Shown: positions 31,273-39,109, counted from the first letter of the stretch. The stretch is DNA of 43,659 bases from Deltaproteobacteria bacterium CSP1-8 (GCA_001443455.1 LDXO01000015.1:1-43659); one strand, 5' to 3'. Notes: generated by a model from the letters alone, not told the origin. Translations and numbers: made by a program.

Positions 31273-31297
31273 GAAACTTTCCCGTTTCTGCGGGGTT
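31273..31297 (+). promoter_or_regulatory. Candidate ECF-type promoter before the FecR/DUF6600 gene
   Basis: GAAACTTTCC (31273-31282) then GTT at 31295-31297, 12 bases later. The ten-base block is identical to that at 27182 upstream of the WPGH-repeat gene. An alternative sigma-70-like -10 (CATAAT) lies just downstream at about 31302-31307. The ATG of the target gene is at 31537, so a leader of some 230 bases is implied. Confidence 0.4.
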
Positions 31298-31536
31298 TTA
31301 CCATAATAAGGGTAAGGTTCCCGGGAGGGGCCCGGCAGCGGGACCGCCGAAGGGAACGGGCCGGGAGATGAATATCCTTGCGGCCCGGCACCGTCTAACT
31401 GGTAACCCGGCTGGGTCGGCCTCGGCGCGCCACCGGATCCCGGGAAACGGACGAAGGATATTGCCGAGCCGCTCAACCGGGGAGATGACGGTCTTGTGCA
31501 ACGGCGTGACGGCCTCGAGGGAAGGGGGAGAATGCG
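31298..31536 (+). other. Long GC-rich 5' leader of the FecR/DUF6600 gene
   Basis: About 240 bases without a convincing reading frame. It contains several complementary blocks, such as GTTCCC at 31317-31322 against GGGAAC about 25 bases downstream, and repeated CCCGG/CCGGG runs, so it may fold strongly. I compared it by eye with the well-known riboswitch cores (GEMM, TPP, cobalamin, FMN) and saw no match. GGGAAGGGGGAG precedes the ATG at 31537. Confidence 0.3.
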
Positions 31537-33321
31537 ATGGGATTTTTCAGAACGATAGGGATTGCGGCGGTTACGCTTGTCCTTTTAGCGATTCCGGGGC
31601 ATGCGGCGGAGGAGAACGCGGACTACGAAGGTGTTCCTGCGTATTCTGTTACCCGCCTGAAGATCTTTGAAGGGTCCGCCTGGGTCCGCACGCCGGACTC
31701 CGGGGACTGGGAGGAGTTTTCCAGCAACAGCCCCGTGCCCGTGAGGTCGCTGATCAGCATACCGGAAGGATCCGAGGCGGAGTTGCAGTTCCACGGGGGG
31801 CAATTCGTCCTCATGACGGGCGGCACAGAGCTTTCTGTCCGCGGCCTCGAAAATGACAGAACCGCATTCGGGCTCCGGTCCGGGGAGATACGGTTCTACC
31901 TGCCCGAAACCGATTTCGCCCCCGTCCGCGTCACGACCCCGGGGGGAGGGAGGGCGGAATTTCCCGTCCCCGGGCGATACTGGATGACCGCCTCGGACAG
32001 CGGCGAGACGACGTTGGTCGTCCGAGAGGGCAATGGGATCGTTTCCGTGGAGCGAGGGGAGTTCCCCGTCAAGGCGGGTGAGCAGGCGTCCATCGATCAG
32101 GACGTCCGGATCAGCACCTATTCCGGGGAAGACCGCGGTTCCTACAAAGAGGCTCCCCCCCTCTCGGACTCCGAGAAACAGGCCGGCGTTCCCCCGGCTG
32201 CGGCATCCGAACTCCGTGACTACGGGGAATGGGTATCCACGCAAGAGTACGGGTATGTATGGCGGCCGAGAGTCTCGGCGGGCTGGTCCCCTTACTATTA
32301 CGGACGATGGGCGTGGGTCTCTCCGTACGGGTGGACCTGGATCTCCTACGAGCCGTGGGGATGGTATCCCTACCACTACGGATACTGGTACTTCGATCCG
32401 GTTTTTTCGTGGGTGTGGTACCCGTTCCATTCCTTCGTTTCGGTAAGTTTCGGCTTCGGCCACAGCCACTTCTCCCATTTCCACAGGAACGCGTTTTTCG
32501 TCCCGGCTAACGTCCGGTTCGTCCGGGACGGCAGCCGAGTCCGGTGGGTTCCCCTGCGTCCCGGCGAACGGACGAGACGCATCGCGTACACGCGCTCCGA
32601 CTCCCGGCTTGCCTCGTGGGAACGGCCGCTTGCGCGCGGGACCGTCTTCGTGCGGAGGGAAGGGAGCAAGGGGGGCGAGTGGCGCGACTGGACCGCCGTA
32701 CGGAGAGAGAGCCGTGAAGCGGTTCGGGCGCGGGGCACGACCCCTCGCCCGGAAGCAGGGATGAGGATGCAGAGCGGGGGAGGAACGGTCCCGGCGGGAA
32801 GGGAACAGGGGATCAACCGGTCCCGGCCCGGAAGGGGCGAGCGACCGCAGGAGAGCATCCGGGGAACGGACCGTCCGGCGCAAGAGCGCCCGGCCCGGCC
32901 GGAAAGGTGGCAGCGGGAAACGCCTCCGTCAACCAGACCGCAAAGTCGATCGGAACCCCGCATGGAGCGGTCGAGGGAAACGAACAGGGCCGAAACGTAC
33001 GGGAACCGAGTTCGGGAGCGCGTTACTCCCTCCGTGGAGACGGCACCCCCGAGAGCCGAAAGGCAGTCTCCTCCGGCGATCAGGGAGAGGGTGCCGGCGC
33101 CTCAGGGGAGAGGGACGCCCGATGACGGGCGCGTCGTGGGACCCGGAGCAGGAGGCAGAGCGGAGCCGGGGGGCGCGGCACCCGTGGAACGCTCGACGGA
33201 AAACCTTTCCCCCTCCCGGGGGAGATCCGGGGAACCCCGGGGTGATGCCGTTCGGGACGTCGGCAGAGGCGGATACGATTTCGGTACCGGGGGCGGCCGC
33301 GGGGGCAGATCGGTCCGGTGA
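31537..33321 (+). CDS. FecR-domain / DUF6600 W-Y-rich envelope protein
   Basis: A 594-residue exported protein. The signal peptide (about 1-23) is followed by a FecR-like beta domain (about 35-200: RLKIFEGSAWVRTP, ELQFHGGQFVLMTGG, VVREGNGIVSVERG). A tryptophan/tyrosine-dense segment (about 228-300: YGEWVSTQEYGYVWRP, WAWVSPYGWTWISYEPWGW) of the DUF6600 type comes next, then a long arginine/proline/glycine-rich, probably disordered tail (about 375-594). It lacks the FecA-FecR transmembrane signalling layout, so a structural or surface role is more likely than sigma regulation. It shares an upstream motif with the WPGH-repeat gene and may belong to the same ECF regulon (inference). Confidence 0.85.
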   Translation: MGFFRTIGIAAVTLVLLAIPGHAAEENADYEGVPAYSVTRLKIFEGSAWVRTPDSGDWEEFSSNSPVPVRSLISIPEGSEAELQFHGGQFVLMTGGTELSVRGLENDRTAFGLRSGEIRFYLPETDFAPVRVTTPGGGRAEFPVPGRYWMTASDSGETTLVVREGNGIVSVERGEFPVKAGEQASIDQDVRISTYSGEDRGSYKEAPPLSDSEKQAGVPPAAASELRDYGEWVSTQEYGYVWRPRVSAGWSPYYYGRWAWVSPYGWTWISYEPWGWYPYHYGYWYFDPVFSWVWYPFHSFVSVSFGFGHSHFSHFHRNAFFVPANVRFVRDGSRVRWVPLRPGERTRRIAYTRSDSRLASWERPLARGTVFVRREGSKGGEWRDWTAVRRESREAVRARGTTPRPEAGMRMQSGGGTVPAGREQGINRSRPGRGERPQESIRGTDRPAQERPARPERWQRETPPSTRPQSRSEPRMERSRETNRAETYGNRVRERVTPSVETAPPRAERQSPPAIRERVPAPQGRGTPDDGRVVGPGAGGRAEPGGAAPVERSTENLSPSRGRSGEPRGDAVRDVGRGGYDFGTGGGRGGRSVR

Positions 33322-33340
33322 CCCCGCCTTTGCCGCGGGG
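33322..33340. terminator. Short GC hairpin between convergent genes
   Basis: CCCCGC (33322-33327) pairs with GCGGGG (33335-33340) across a seven-base loop, directly after the stop of the FecR/DUF6600 gene and before the convergent lipoprotein gene ends at 33370. There is no T-tract on either strand, so termination strength is uncertain. Confidence 0.35.
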
Positions 33341-33369
33341 GCCGACTCCGTTCCCGGTATCGGTGTTCC

Positions 33370-33669
33370 CTACTCCTTCGGCGGCCCTTTTTCGGGGAGG
33401 TTTCCCGCGGAGACGGGGCTGAACGTCACCTCGAAGAGCGTGAGCCAGCGGCCCCTGCTTTCGTCCGCCAACGAGTAGGGCAGTTCCGGAGGCGCTTCCG
33501 GTCTTTCCGTACGGAGGCGCACATCCATGGCCTCCACGGGAGGCAGCCGGACGGCCACGCCGGTGCCCTCGGCCCGCAGCGCCTGCTTTTTCGGGGCGCA
33601 CCCGCCGAACAGGAAGAAGACCATCACAAATGCCGCCGCCAGCGACAGGGCGATAAGGCGGATTCTCAT
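33370..33669 (-). CDS. Small putative lipoprotein
   Basis: A 99-residue protein. The signal peptide with hydrophobic core (MRIRLIALSLAAAFVMVFFLF) ends in GGCAPK, a lipobox with Cys at about residue 24. The mature part is charged, without recognised motif (VAVRLPPVEAMDVRLR, WLTLFEVTFSPVSAG). ATG at 33669 is preceded by AAGGAGGG at ideal distance; the frame upstream of it is not coding. Convergent with the FecR/DUF6600 gene. Function unknown; probably an outer-membrane-anchored accessory protein. Confidence 0.75.
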   Translation of the reverse strand: MRIRLIALSLAAAFVMVFFLFGGCAPKKQALRAEGTGVAVRLPPVEAMDVRLRTERPEAPPELPYSLADESRGRWLTLFEVTFSPVSAGNLPEKGPPKE

Positions 33670-33815
33670 CGTTGCCCTCCTTCCATTGCAGGACCGGGGT
33701 CCCTGACGGCAGGACGCCAGGGACAACGGCAGGGTTCCTGTCCCCTGCTCTCACCAATAGTTTACTCCCGATGCCGGCGGAGGGGGCAACTCTCCCCCGG
33801 TTTTCTTTTCCGGTA

Positions 33816-33903
33816 TATAATGGAATCGGTAAGCGGGGGGGCATAGCCGAGGCAGGGGCGCCACGATCTCTGGCAACGAGGTGGCGTCCCGGTGGAGACC
33901 GAT
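33816..33903 (+). ncRNA. Possible structured leader RNA with -10 box
   Basis: A perfect TATAAT (33816-33821) is followed by a segment that can fold. An outer stem pairs ATCGGT (about 33825-33830) with ACCGAT (about 33898-33903). Inside, a 10-bp stem with one G-U pair joins GGGGCGCCAC to GTGGCGTCCC, with CTC/GAG at its tip. It ends directly before a short reading frame. No good -35 box and no match to a riboswitch class I know. Covariation evidence is absent, so this is only a candidate. Confidence 0.3.
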
Positions 33904-33905
33904 CG

Positions 33906-34061
33906 ATGATCCTTCAAGCCGGGCCACTACTGGTCAGCTTCCTGATATTCGAGGAGATCACCGCGATTCGCGATCTTGTCCCGAGCGAGTTCGTCCTCTA
34001 CTTTGCCTTAGTGGGGCTTTTGCTCTCCCTTTTCCTCGACTTTTGTCCCCGGCCCCGGTGA
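33906..34061 (+). CDS. Possible small membrane peptide (51 aa)
   Basis: ATG at 33906 opens a 51-residue frame with a membrane-helix-like stretch (about residues 27-46: SEFVLYFALVGLLLSLFLDF) and an acidic amphipathic part before it. It follows the possible structured leader at 33816. Its last 64 bases overlap the 3' end of the nucleotidyltransferase gene on the opposite strand. No clear Shine-Dalgarno sequence. It may be chance; I list it because a promoter-like box, a foldable leader and a hydrophobic frame occur together. Confidence 0.3.
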   Translation: MILQAGPLLVSFLIFEEITAIRDLVPSEFVLYFALVGLLLSLFLDFCPRPR

Positions 34062-35437
34062 AGGAGAGCGGAGAGCCGTTCGTCCCCGTAGAGGAAAGCG
34101 GCCAGCCTCTCCGCTTCTTCCCTGCCGGAGACCGCGCCGGTAAGCGTCGCCTCCCGCACCCGTTCCAGGATCGATTCCACCTGCGGACCCGCCGGGATCC
34201 CCAGGGCCAGGATGTCGTCGCCGGATAGGAGGGGCTTGCTCTTTGCCGCTTTCGCCAGCATCGGGCGAAAGTCCTCCGATTTTCTCGATGCCGCCTTTTG
34301 GGTGGCCTCGTACAGTGCGTGCAGTGGATCCTGGTTCTCCCACCGGCCGAAGATCGCCTCGATCCGGGCGTGCGGGTTGCGCAGCATCCGGAAGTGCGAA
34401 AGCCGCGACAGGTCCTCGAGCATCTGGACCACTTTTCGGACGCGGGGGAGATGGAGCAGGCGGGCCCGGGCGTTCGTGCGGGGCAGGCGAAAGGCGTTTC
34501 TCCCGAACGGCCCTTCGGGCCGGACGAGATGACGGGACTCGTCCTCGGCGACATCCACGAGGAGATTGGCGAACAGCAGCGTTTCCGGCAGGGGGCGGCC
34601 GAGCGAACGCTCGAGGAGATCGTACCGCTTCTTCATGCGGGAGAGGGGGCAAAAACCCCGGTCCGGAGTCTCGGGAATCAGCACCGGCAGGATTCCCGCG
34701 CGGTACAGGTCCGATACCGTTCCTTTAGGGTTCGCCGCCAGGGATTTCGCCAGTTCGCCGACGAGGCGCTCGCCCGAAATCGTTCCGATCAGTCCCCTCG
34801 CCTCCCGGCGGATCGCCTGCCAGGTCTTCTTCTCGATGACGTAGCCCGGCCGCTCGTTCTTCTGCCGGATGGCCCGCAGCATCCGCAGGGGATCTTCCCG
34901 GATGCGGTCTTGCGGATTCCCCACGCCGCGGATCCGCTTGCGGCGGAGGTCCTCCATCCCCCCGAAGAAGTCGATCACCTCCCCCGTCACCCGGTTCCCC
35001 GACGTCCGGAACGAGAACATCAGGCTGTTGATCGTGAAGTCACGCCGGCCCGCGTCGTCCCGGGCATCGATCCCCTCGGTGCGGACCGTAAACTGGCGGT
35101 GCCCCGGACCGGTCGAGAGTTCCGTACGTGCCAGCGCCACGTCGATATCCTCCCCGGACCAGGAGGTCGACACCTTGTATACGGCGAACTGCTTCCCTGC
35201 CGCGACGACCCGACGGATCCCGAGTTGTTTCTGGGGAAGGGTGCGGACAATTTCCCCCAGCGCGTCGAACCCGATCCCGGTGACCATCAGGTCGACGTCC
35301 TTGCCCGGGCGACCCTCGATGAGATCGCGGACGATTCCGCCTACGAGGTAGGAGGATCCTCCGGCGCCTTCCGCGGCGCGGCAGAACTCCGAGACGAAAC
35401 GCCAAAGGTCCTTGCGTCTGCGCAGGGCGCCAAGCAC
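33998..35437 (-). CDS. CCA tRNA nucleotidyltransferase / poly(A) polymerase family protein
   Basis: Class II nucleotidyltransferase adding CCA (or parts of it, or A tails) to RNA 3' ends. 479 residues. The catalytic core is YLVGGIVRDLIEGRPGKDVDLMV with metal-binding Asp47 and Asp49. RRDFTINSLMF follows, then the neck motif DPLRMLRAIR and a long helical body. The C-terminal 80 residues are lysine/arginine-rich (SRKRESKSPTKAK). Whether it adds CC, A, CCA or poly(A) cannot be decided by eye. The start is GTG at 35437, 36 bases after the DUF1992 stop, so the two may be co-transcribed. Confidence 0.9.
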   Translation of the reverse strand: MLGALRRRKDLWRFVSEFCRAAEGAGGSSYLVGGIVRDLIEGRPGKDVDLMVTGIGFDALGEIVRTLPQKQLGIRRVVAAGKQFAVYKVSTSWSGEDIDVALARTELSTGPGHRQFTVRTEGIDARDDAGRRDFTINSLMFSFRTSGNRVTGEVIDFFGGMEDLRRKRIRGVGNPQDRIREDPLRMLRAIRQKNERPGYVIEKKTWQAIRREARGLIGTISGERLVGELAKSLAANPKGTVSDLYRAGILPVLIPETPDRGFCPLSRMKKRYDLLERSLGRPLPETLLFANLLVDVAEDESRHLVRPEGPFGRNAFRLPRTNARARLLHLPRVRKVVQMLEDLSRLSHFRMLRNPHARIEAIFGRWENQDPLHALYEATQKAASRKSEDFRPMLAKAAKSKPLLSGDDILALGIPAGPQVESILERVREATLTGAVSGREEAERLAAFLYGDERLSALLHRGRGQKSRKRESKSPTKAK

Positions 35438-35473
35438 CCTGGAGGAAATCTTCTTCGGGACGGGAATCGAACC

Positions 35474-35854
35474 TTACCCCGCTTCCCGGCCGGCCAGCTT
35501 TCTTGCGATCCGGTCCTTGTATTCGGGGAAATCGTCGAGGTTCACCGTCCGCCTCATCATCAGATTCAACTTTAGAAGTTTGTAATTAAGCTCCCGATAT
35601 TTATCCTTTTTACATCCATCGTCCTCGATGGTCCGGAGCAAGTCCCGGAGGGTGATGATTTCCTTGCGCAATTCCAGTTCGGGCGGGATGCACCCCGCGT
35701 TCTTGAGGACCTTATAGGAAATGCGTAGTTCCCCGGGAACCATCGAGTCGTCCTCGAGCCGGAGCGGTTTCCCGGCGCCCGGAAGGTTCGCGAACTCTCC
35801 CCTCGCGATCGCCTCGAGGATCTTTTGCTCCGCGATGATTTCCGGATGGAACAT
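35474..35854 (-). CDS. DUF1992 (DnaJC28-like) protein
   Basis: A 126-residue protein with the conserved DUF1992 core: EQKILEAIARGEFANLPGAGKPL, PGELRISYKVLKNAGCIPPELELRKEI, and a basic C-terminal helix. The domain is found in bacterial proteins and in the C terminus of eukaryotic DNAJC28; its function is not established. ATG at 35854 has AGGGG six bases upstream; a second ATG at 35869 is possible. Divergent from the decayed macro-domain gene starting 72 bases away. Confidence 0.88.
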   Translation of the reverse strand: MFHPEIIAEQKILEAIARGEFANLPGAGKPLRLEDDSMVPGELRISYKVLKNAGCIPPELELRKEIITLRDLLRTIEDDGCKKDKYRELNYKLLKLNLMMRRTVNLDDFPEYKDRIARKLAGREAG

Positions 35855-35925
35855 CCTCTTCCCCTGCATCCCCTCGACCGGGCATGGAGTATCATGAAAA
35901 ATGATACCACCGGGAGAGGAGAGGG

Positions 35926-36362
35926 ATGGAGCGGGAATTCGGAAGCGGCAAAATCCGGTTGGTAGGCAATCCTTGCCGAGTGCAGGGCGATCCGGGCGAG
36001 CCAGGGGGGGTGTTCGCCCGGAGAGGCGGTGGTTGACGACCGGCGGGCTGCTATCCGCCAGGTACGTCATTCACACCGTCGGACCGGTGTGGAGGGGTGG
36101 GGAAAAGGGGGAGCCGGACATCCTCGGATCCTGCTACCGGAACTGCCTTCGCCTCGCCGCGGAAAAGGGATTGCAGTCGATCGCCTTCCCCTCGATCGGC
36201 ACGGGGGCGTATGGATACCCGGTCGAGGAGGCCGCGCCCGTGGCCCTCTCCGCCGTCGCCACGTTTCTTCGGAAGGAGAAGAAAGCGCCCGGGCTGGTCC
36301 GATTCGTCCTGTTCAACGTGGAGACGCTTCGGGCATACCACGAGGCCATCGAGGTCCTGTGA
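35926..36362 (+). pseudogene. Macro-domain (ADP-ribose hydrolase-like) gene, broken
   Basis: The N terminus (ATG at 35926: MEREFGSGKIRLV) is in one frame and stops at 36034-36036. The next conserved piece (ILAECRAIRASQGGCSPGEAVV, about 35969-36034) is in a second frame. The rest (TGGLLSARYVIHTVGPVW ... IAFPSIGTGAYGYPVEEAAP ... YHEAIEVL) is in a third, intact to the stop at 36362. About 35-40 codons that normally hold the ADP-ribose-binding AIVNAAN and GGGGVDGAIH motifs are missing between the first two pieces, and a one-base insertion near 36030-36036 explains the second shift. Intact relatives remove ADP-ribose from proteins or hydrolyse O-acetyl-ADP-ribose. A sequencing error could explain the insertion but not the deletion. 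Confidence 0.75.
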
Positions 36363-36599
36363 CAGTTTCCGAGGGCGCCGGCTTCCAGGGCCCTCGGCTC
36401 GCGGGTCCCGCTCCGCAGCCTCGGAGGGGGGCTCCGTTCGTGGCTCGCCGTGCGGTGAACCTGCACGGCTGCGCTTAACCTCACTGCGCCCCCCTCCTGC
36501 GGCTTGCTTCGCTTTCCGGGCGACCCCTCCGCGAGCCAGGGGCCCCGGTGCCGGGTGACTGTCCCACAGGAGTCTGCCCCATTCCCGAGGGGCGGCCTG
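36363..36599. repeat. GC-rich intergenic repeat, second copy
   Basis: A 237-base gap between the broken macro gene and the SagB-type gene. It contains CCTCGGAGGGGG, TTCGTGGCTCGCCG and CCCCCTCCTGCGGC in the same order as the corresponding blocks at about 2104-2205, so the two regions are related though diverged. No reading frame of coding character was seen. Both copies sit at the 3' ends of genes. Confidence 0.5.
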
Positions 36600-37334
36600 T
36601 CAGAGGGGATGGCCCACGGCGCTCATGTAGATGACGCTCTCTGTTTCGCCGTCTACCCCCAGCAGGGCGTTCATCTCGTCGTCGAAGAAGGCGGCCACCT
36701 GGCAGCTTCCGAGCCCGAGCCCGACAGCCGCCAGCGCCAGATTCTGCGCGATGTGCCCCGCGTCGAGGTAGACGTACCGGTAGGCCCTCTCGCGGTATTT
36801 CCACTTCGCGCGCGGGAAGACGGCCGTCCAGACGAACGCGGCGGTGGCCTCGGAGCAGAACTCCTGGAACAACGCCGCGCGGGCAAGATCCCCCCGGAAA
36901 TCCCCCGGGGCCACCTCCTCGAGAAGGTGGCCGGAGACGCCGTAATGGTACACACCGCACTCTACTCCTTCCACGCGGTGGGCAATTACGTAGGTATCGA
37001 CCGGGTACAGGGCACCGGCGGAGGGGACGGTTCGGAACTGATGGCCCCCCTCCTTCCTCTGGACGCCCGTGGAGGCCCACAGGAGAAAGGAGATCTCCTC
37101 CAGGCGAAGAGGCCGGGGGGAGTACTCCCGGACGCTTCGCCGCAGGGACAGGATCTCCACGAAAGGGAAGCGGACCGGCGATCCCGGCAAGGGAAGCCGG
37201 ATGATCTTCGCGCCGGGATATTCCTTGTACAAGGGAGGCCGGGAGGTCCAGTCGATCCGCCCTCCCCCCAACCGTCCGCGCTCGTATTTCGTTTCCTGCT
37301 GAAACCGGTCTCCGATTCCTTTGGGTTCCTCCAT
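36600..37334 (-). CDS. SagB/ThcOx-type nitroreductase-fold oxidoreductase
   Basis: A 244-residue flavoprotein of the nitroreductase superfamily, SagB subgroup. Visible blocks: LRRSVREYSPRPLRLEEISFLLWASTG (FMN-binding Arg/Ser), TVPSAGALYPVDTYVIA (the SAGALYP signature), GHIAQNLALAAVGLGLGSCQVAAF. In RiPP pathways such enzymes oxidise azolines to azoles, but many solitary homologues have unknown substrates and no precursor peptide or cyclodehydratase gene is near. ATG at 37334 (MEEPKGIGDRF) is 13 bases after the APS-kinase-like stop, so it is the last gene of a three-gene operon. Confidence 0.9.
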   Translation of the reverse strand: MEEPKGIGDRFQQETKYERGRLGGGRIDWTSRPPLYKEYPGAKIIRLPLPGSPVRFPFVEILSLRRSVREYSPRPLRLEEISFLLWASTGVQRKEGGHQFRTVPSAGALYPVDTYVIAHRVEGVECGVYHYGVSGHLLEEVAPGDFRGDLARAALFQEFCSEATAAFVWTAVFPRAKWKYRERAYRYVYLDAGHIAQNLALAAVGLGLGSCQVAAFFDDEMNALLGVDGETESVIYMSAVGHPL

Positions 37335-37347
37335 GGCGGCGTCACTC

Positions 37348-37872
37348 CTATACGTATCCCTTTTCGATGAGTTTGCCGACGATGCGATGTGCGGCGGAAG
37401 CCGGCGTCTCCGCCTCGCCCCGCACCACCACGTCGGGGGACGGCGGGGGTTCGTAATCGACCTGGATGCCGGGGACCCCGGTCGCGCTTCCTTCCCTCCC
37501 CCTCCGGTAGATCCCCTTGGGGTCCCGCGCGATGCAAACGGCAAGGGGGCAGTCGATGAAGACTTCCAGGAACCGGGCGATTTCCCGCCGGGCCCGGTCC
37601 CGGTAGGCGCGCCTGTTGGCGGTGGCGTCGAAGATCACGGATACGCCGTGTTCGGTCAGGAGCCGGCCCACGTGGGCGAGCGCGCCGTAAAAGACGTCCC
37701 GTTCTTCGTCATCGTAGCGCGGGTGCGGCGTGAAAACCTTCCGGAGCGCGTCGGACTCGAGAACCGCGACATTCTCCCCGAGGGACGCAAGCTCCTTCCG
37801 GAGGGCCGTGGCGACGGTCGATTTTCCCGACGCCGGGAGTCCCGTGATCCAGACGGCGAATCCCGCTTCCAC
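37348..37872 (-). CDS. APS-kinase-like (CysC family) P-loop kinase
   Basis: A 174-residue kinase with Walker A GLPASGKST near the N terminus and the CysC-type C-terminal block DPKGIYRRGREG...YEPPPSPDVVV. In typical APS kinases the P-loop is followed by a DGDN-type motif and an ISPF-type loop; here these read ESDALRK and FDATANRRAYRDRAR, so the phosphate acceptor may not be adenylylsulfate. No sulfate adenylyltransferase gene is nearby. GTG start at 37872 lies two bases after the stop of the upstream kinase gene; no ATG keeps the first strand. Confidence 0.85.
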   Translation of the reverse strand: MEAGFAVWITGLPASGKSTVATALRKELASLGENVAVLESDALRKVFTPHPRYDDEERDVFYGALAHVGRLLTEHGVSVIFDATANRRAYRDRARREIARFLEVFIDCPLAVCIARDPKGIYRRGREGSATGVPGIQVDYEPPPSPDVVVRGEAETPASAAHRIVGKLIEKGYV

Positions 37873-37874
37873 GA

Positions 37875-38981
37875 CTATCCTGCCCCGCAGTACCCGTTCA
37901 CGCGGCCCGGGTCGAAGGCCTTCGCGTCCAGGACCTCCCCGATGAACGAGAAGAGTTTTCTGCGCACGTCTTCGGCCAGGGTGGGATACCAGAGGGGGCT
38001 GGCCATCACGAGACCCCGGAACGCGTAGAAGGGGGCGGCGACCTCCAGCATCTCCCGATCGCCGGTCTTTTCGAGATACCGGTCCCAGAACCTCCGGAAG
38101 AGGATTTCGAAGGATCCGCCAAGGCGACCGCTTTGCTGCAGGGAGCAGAAGAGGTAGTTCCCGGTGAGGGAGGTGACATCGTCGGCCGGCTCGCCCCATT
38201 CGCCCCGGGAACGGTCGAGGACCCGGAACCGGGTCCCCTCGCCGAAGAGGATGTTGTAGGGATGGAAATCCCCGTGCACCTGCCGGAGCCGGTGGGTCCG
38301 CCCCTTGATTCGCCAACGCCAGGCCACGCACCGTCGTTCGATTCCTTCCAAAAGCCCGGGGGTGAGGAATCCGTGCTGGGGCGGATAGCTGTCCAGAATC
38401 CCCATGATGCACTCCCCGTGTCCCACCAGCTCCCGGATGCGCCGCACGTAAAGCCCGGGGTCGGGACCTTTCTCCCGGTGGATGTCCGCCAGGTAGTCGC
38501 AAAGGGCGTCTGCCCGCGCCAGGTCGAGGTCGGTGAGATTTTCCCCGGCCTGGAGGCGGGCAAGGTCCTGGATGTAGCCGCTCCCTTCCACATGCTCGAC
38601 AAGGAGAAACAACTCCTCCACGTTCCCGAGGGAAAGGAGGCTGCCGTCCCGGGCGACCCCCCCCACGTCCAGGGAACGCGCGTGGAGGGGAAGGTGGTTA
38701 TACGCCTCGTGATCCCACAAAAGCATCTGGGCCCGGTCCGACATGTGCTCGTGCCCGAAGGCCCCCGGGCTCGTCGTCTCGAGGACGGCCTTGCGGCGTT
38801 CTCCGGAAACCTCGTACTCCACCATGACGGGGACGCCGTAGCCGTATCCCTTGACGGCGCACGTCGCTACGGTTTCTCCCAGGGGGGTAAGGGACAAAAT
38901 TCTCAGGGGTGTTCCGGATACGGATTCCAGATAGGAGGAAAGTTTTTCCGGGTCCAGGTCGGGCATGGCCTTTCGGGGCAT
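37875..38981 (-). CDS. Aminoglycoside phosphotransferase-like kinase
   Basis: A 368-residue protein with a protein-kinase-like APH fold: LFLLVEHVEGSGY (hinge), QVHGDFHPYNILF (catalytic loop, HGDFHPYN with catalytic Asp) and RFRVLDRSRGEWGEPADDV (metal-binding segment, where a Asp-Arg-Ser replaces the usual Asp-Phe-X). The ATG at 38981 has AAGGAG seven bases upstream. First gene of an operon with a CysC-like kinase and a SagB-type oxidoreductase. APH-fold proteins phosphorylate small alcohols or sugars; resistance to aminoglycosides is not implied. Substrate unknown. Confidence 0.85.
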   Translation of the reverse strand: MPRKAMPDLDPEKLSSYLESVSGTPLRILSLTPLGETVATCAVKGYGYGVPVMVEYEVSGERRKAVLETTSPGAFGHEHMSDRAQMLLWDHEAYNHLPLHARSLDVGGVARDGSLLSLGNVEELFLLVEHVEGSGYIQDLARLQAGENLTDLDLARADALCDYLADIHREKGPDPGLYVRRIRELVGHGECIMGILDSYPPQHGFLTPGLLEGIERRCVAWRWRIKGRTHRLRQVHGDFHPYNILFGEGTRFRVLDRSRGEWGEPADDVTSLTGNYLFCSLQQSGRLGGSFEILFRRFWDRYLEKTGDREMLEVAAPFYAFRGLVMASPLWYPTLAEDVRRKLFSFIGEVLDAKAFDPGRVNGYCGAG

Positions 38982-39109
38982 GGTTTCTCCTTTGCCAAAA
39001 GCAACGATCCTGGAGGTGATGGATTGTCTCAGGGAAATTCTACACCGACACCCGGCCATTCCCCAAAGGCGGGGAGGCGGATTGCCAAGGGAAGGGGGCC
39101 GGGAAGGAA

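Noticed and set aside
31298-31536. Riboswitch in the long leader of the FecR/DUF6600 gene
   Set aside because: No conserved core of any class I know is visible; strong GC pairing alone is not evidence here.
33830-33905. tRNA-like fold
   Set aside because: No T-loop consensus, no CCA and no anticodon arm of proper length; better described as an uncharacterised leader hairpin.
36600-37334. RiPP (thiazole/oxazole peptide) cluster around the SagB-type gene
   Set aside because: No YcaO/cyclodehydratase, precursor peptide or exporter gene is nearby.
37875-38981. Aminoglycoside resistance gene
   Set aside because: The APH fold is shared by many metabolic kinases; chromosomal context and sequence give no support for resistance.
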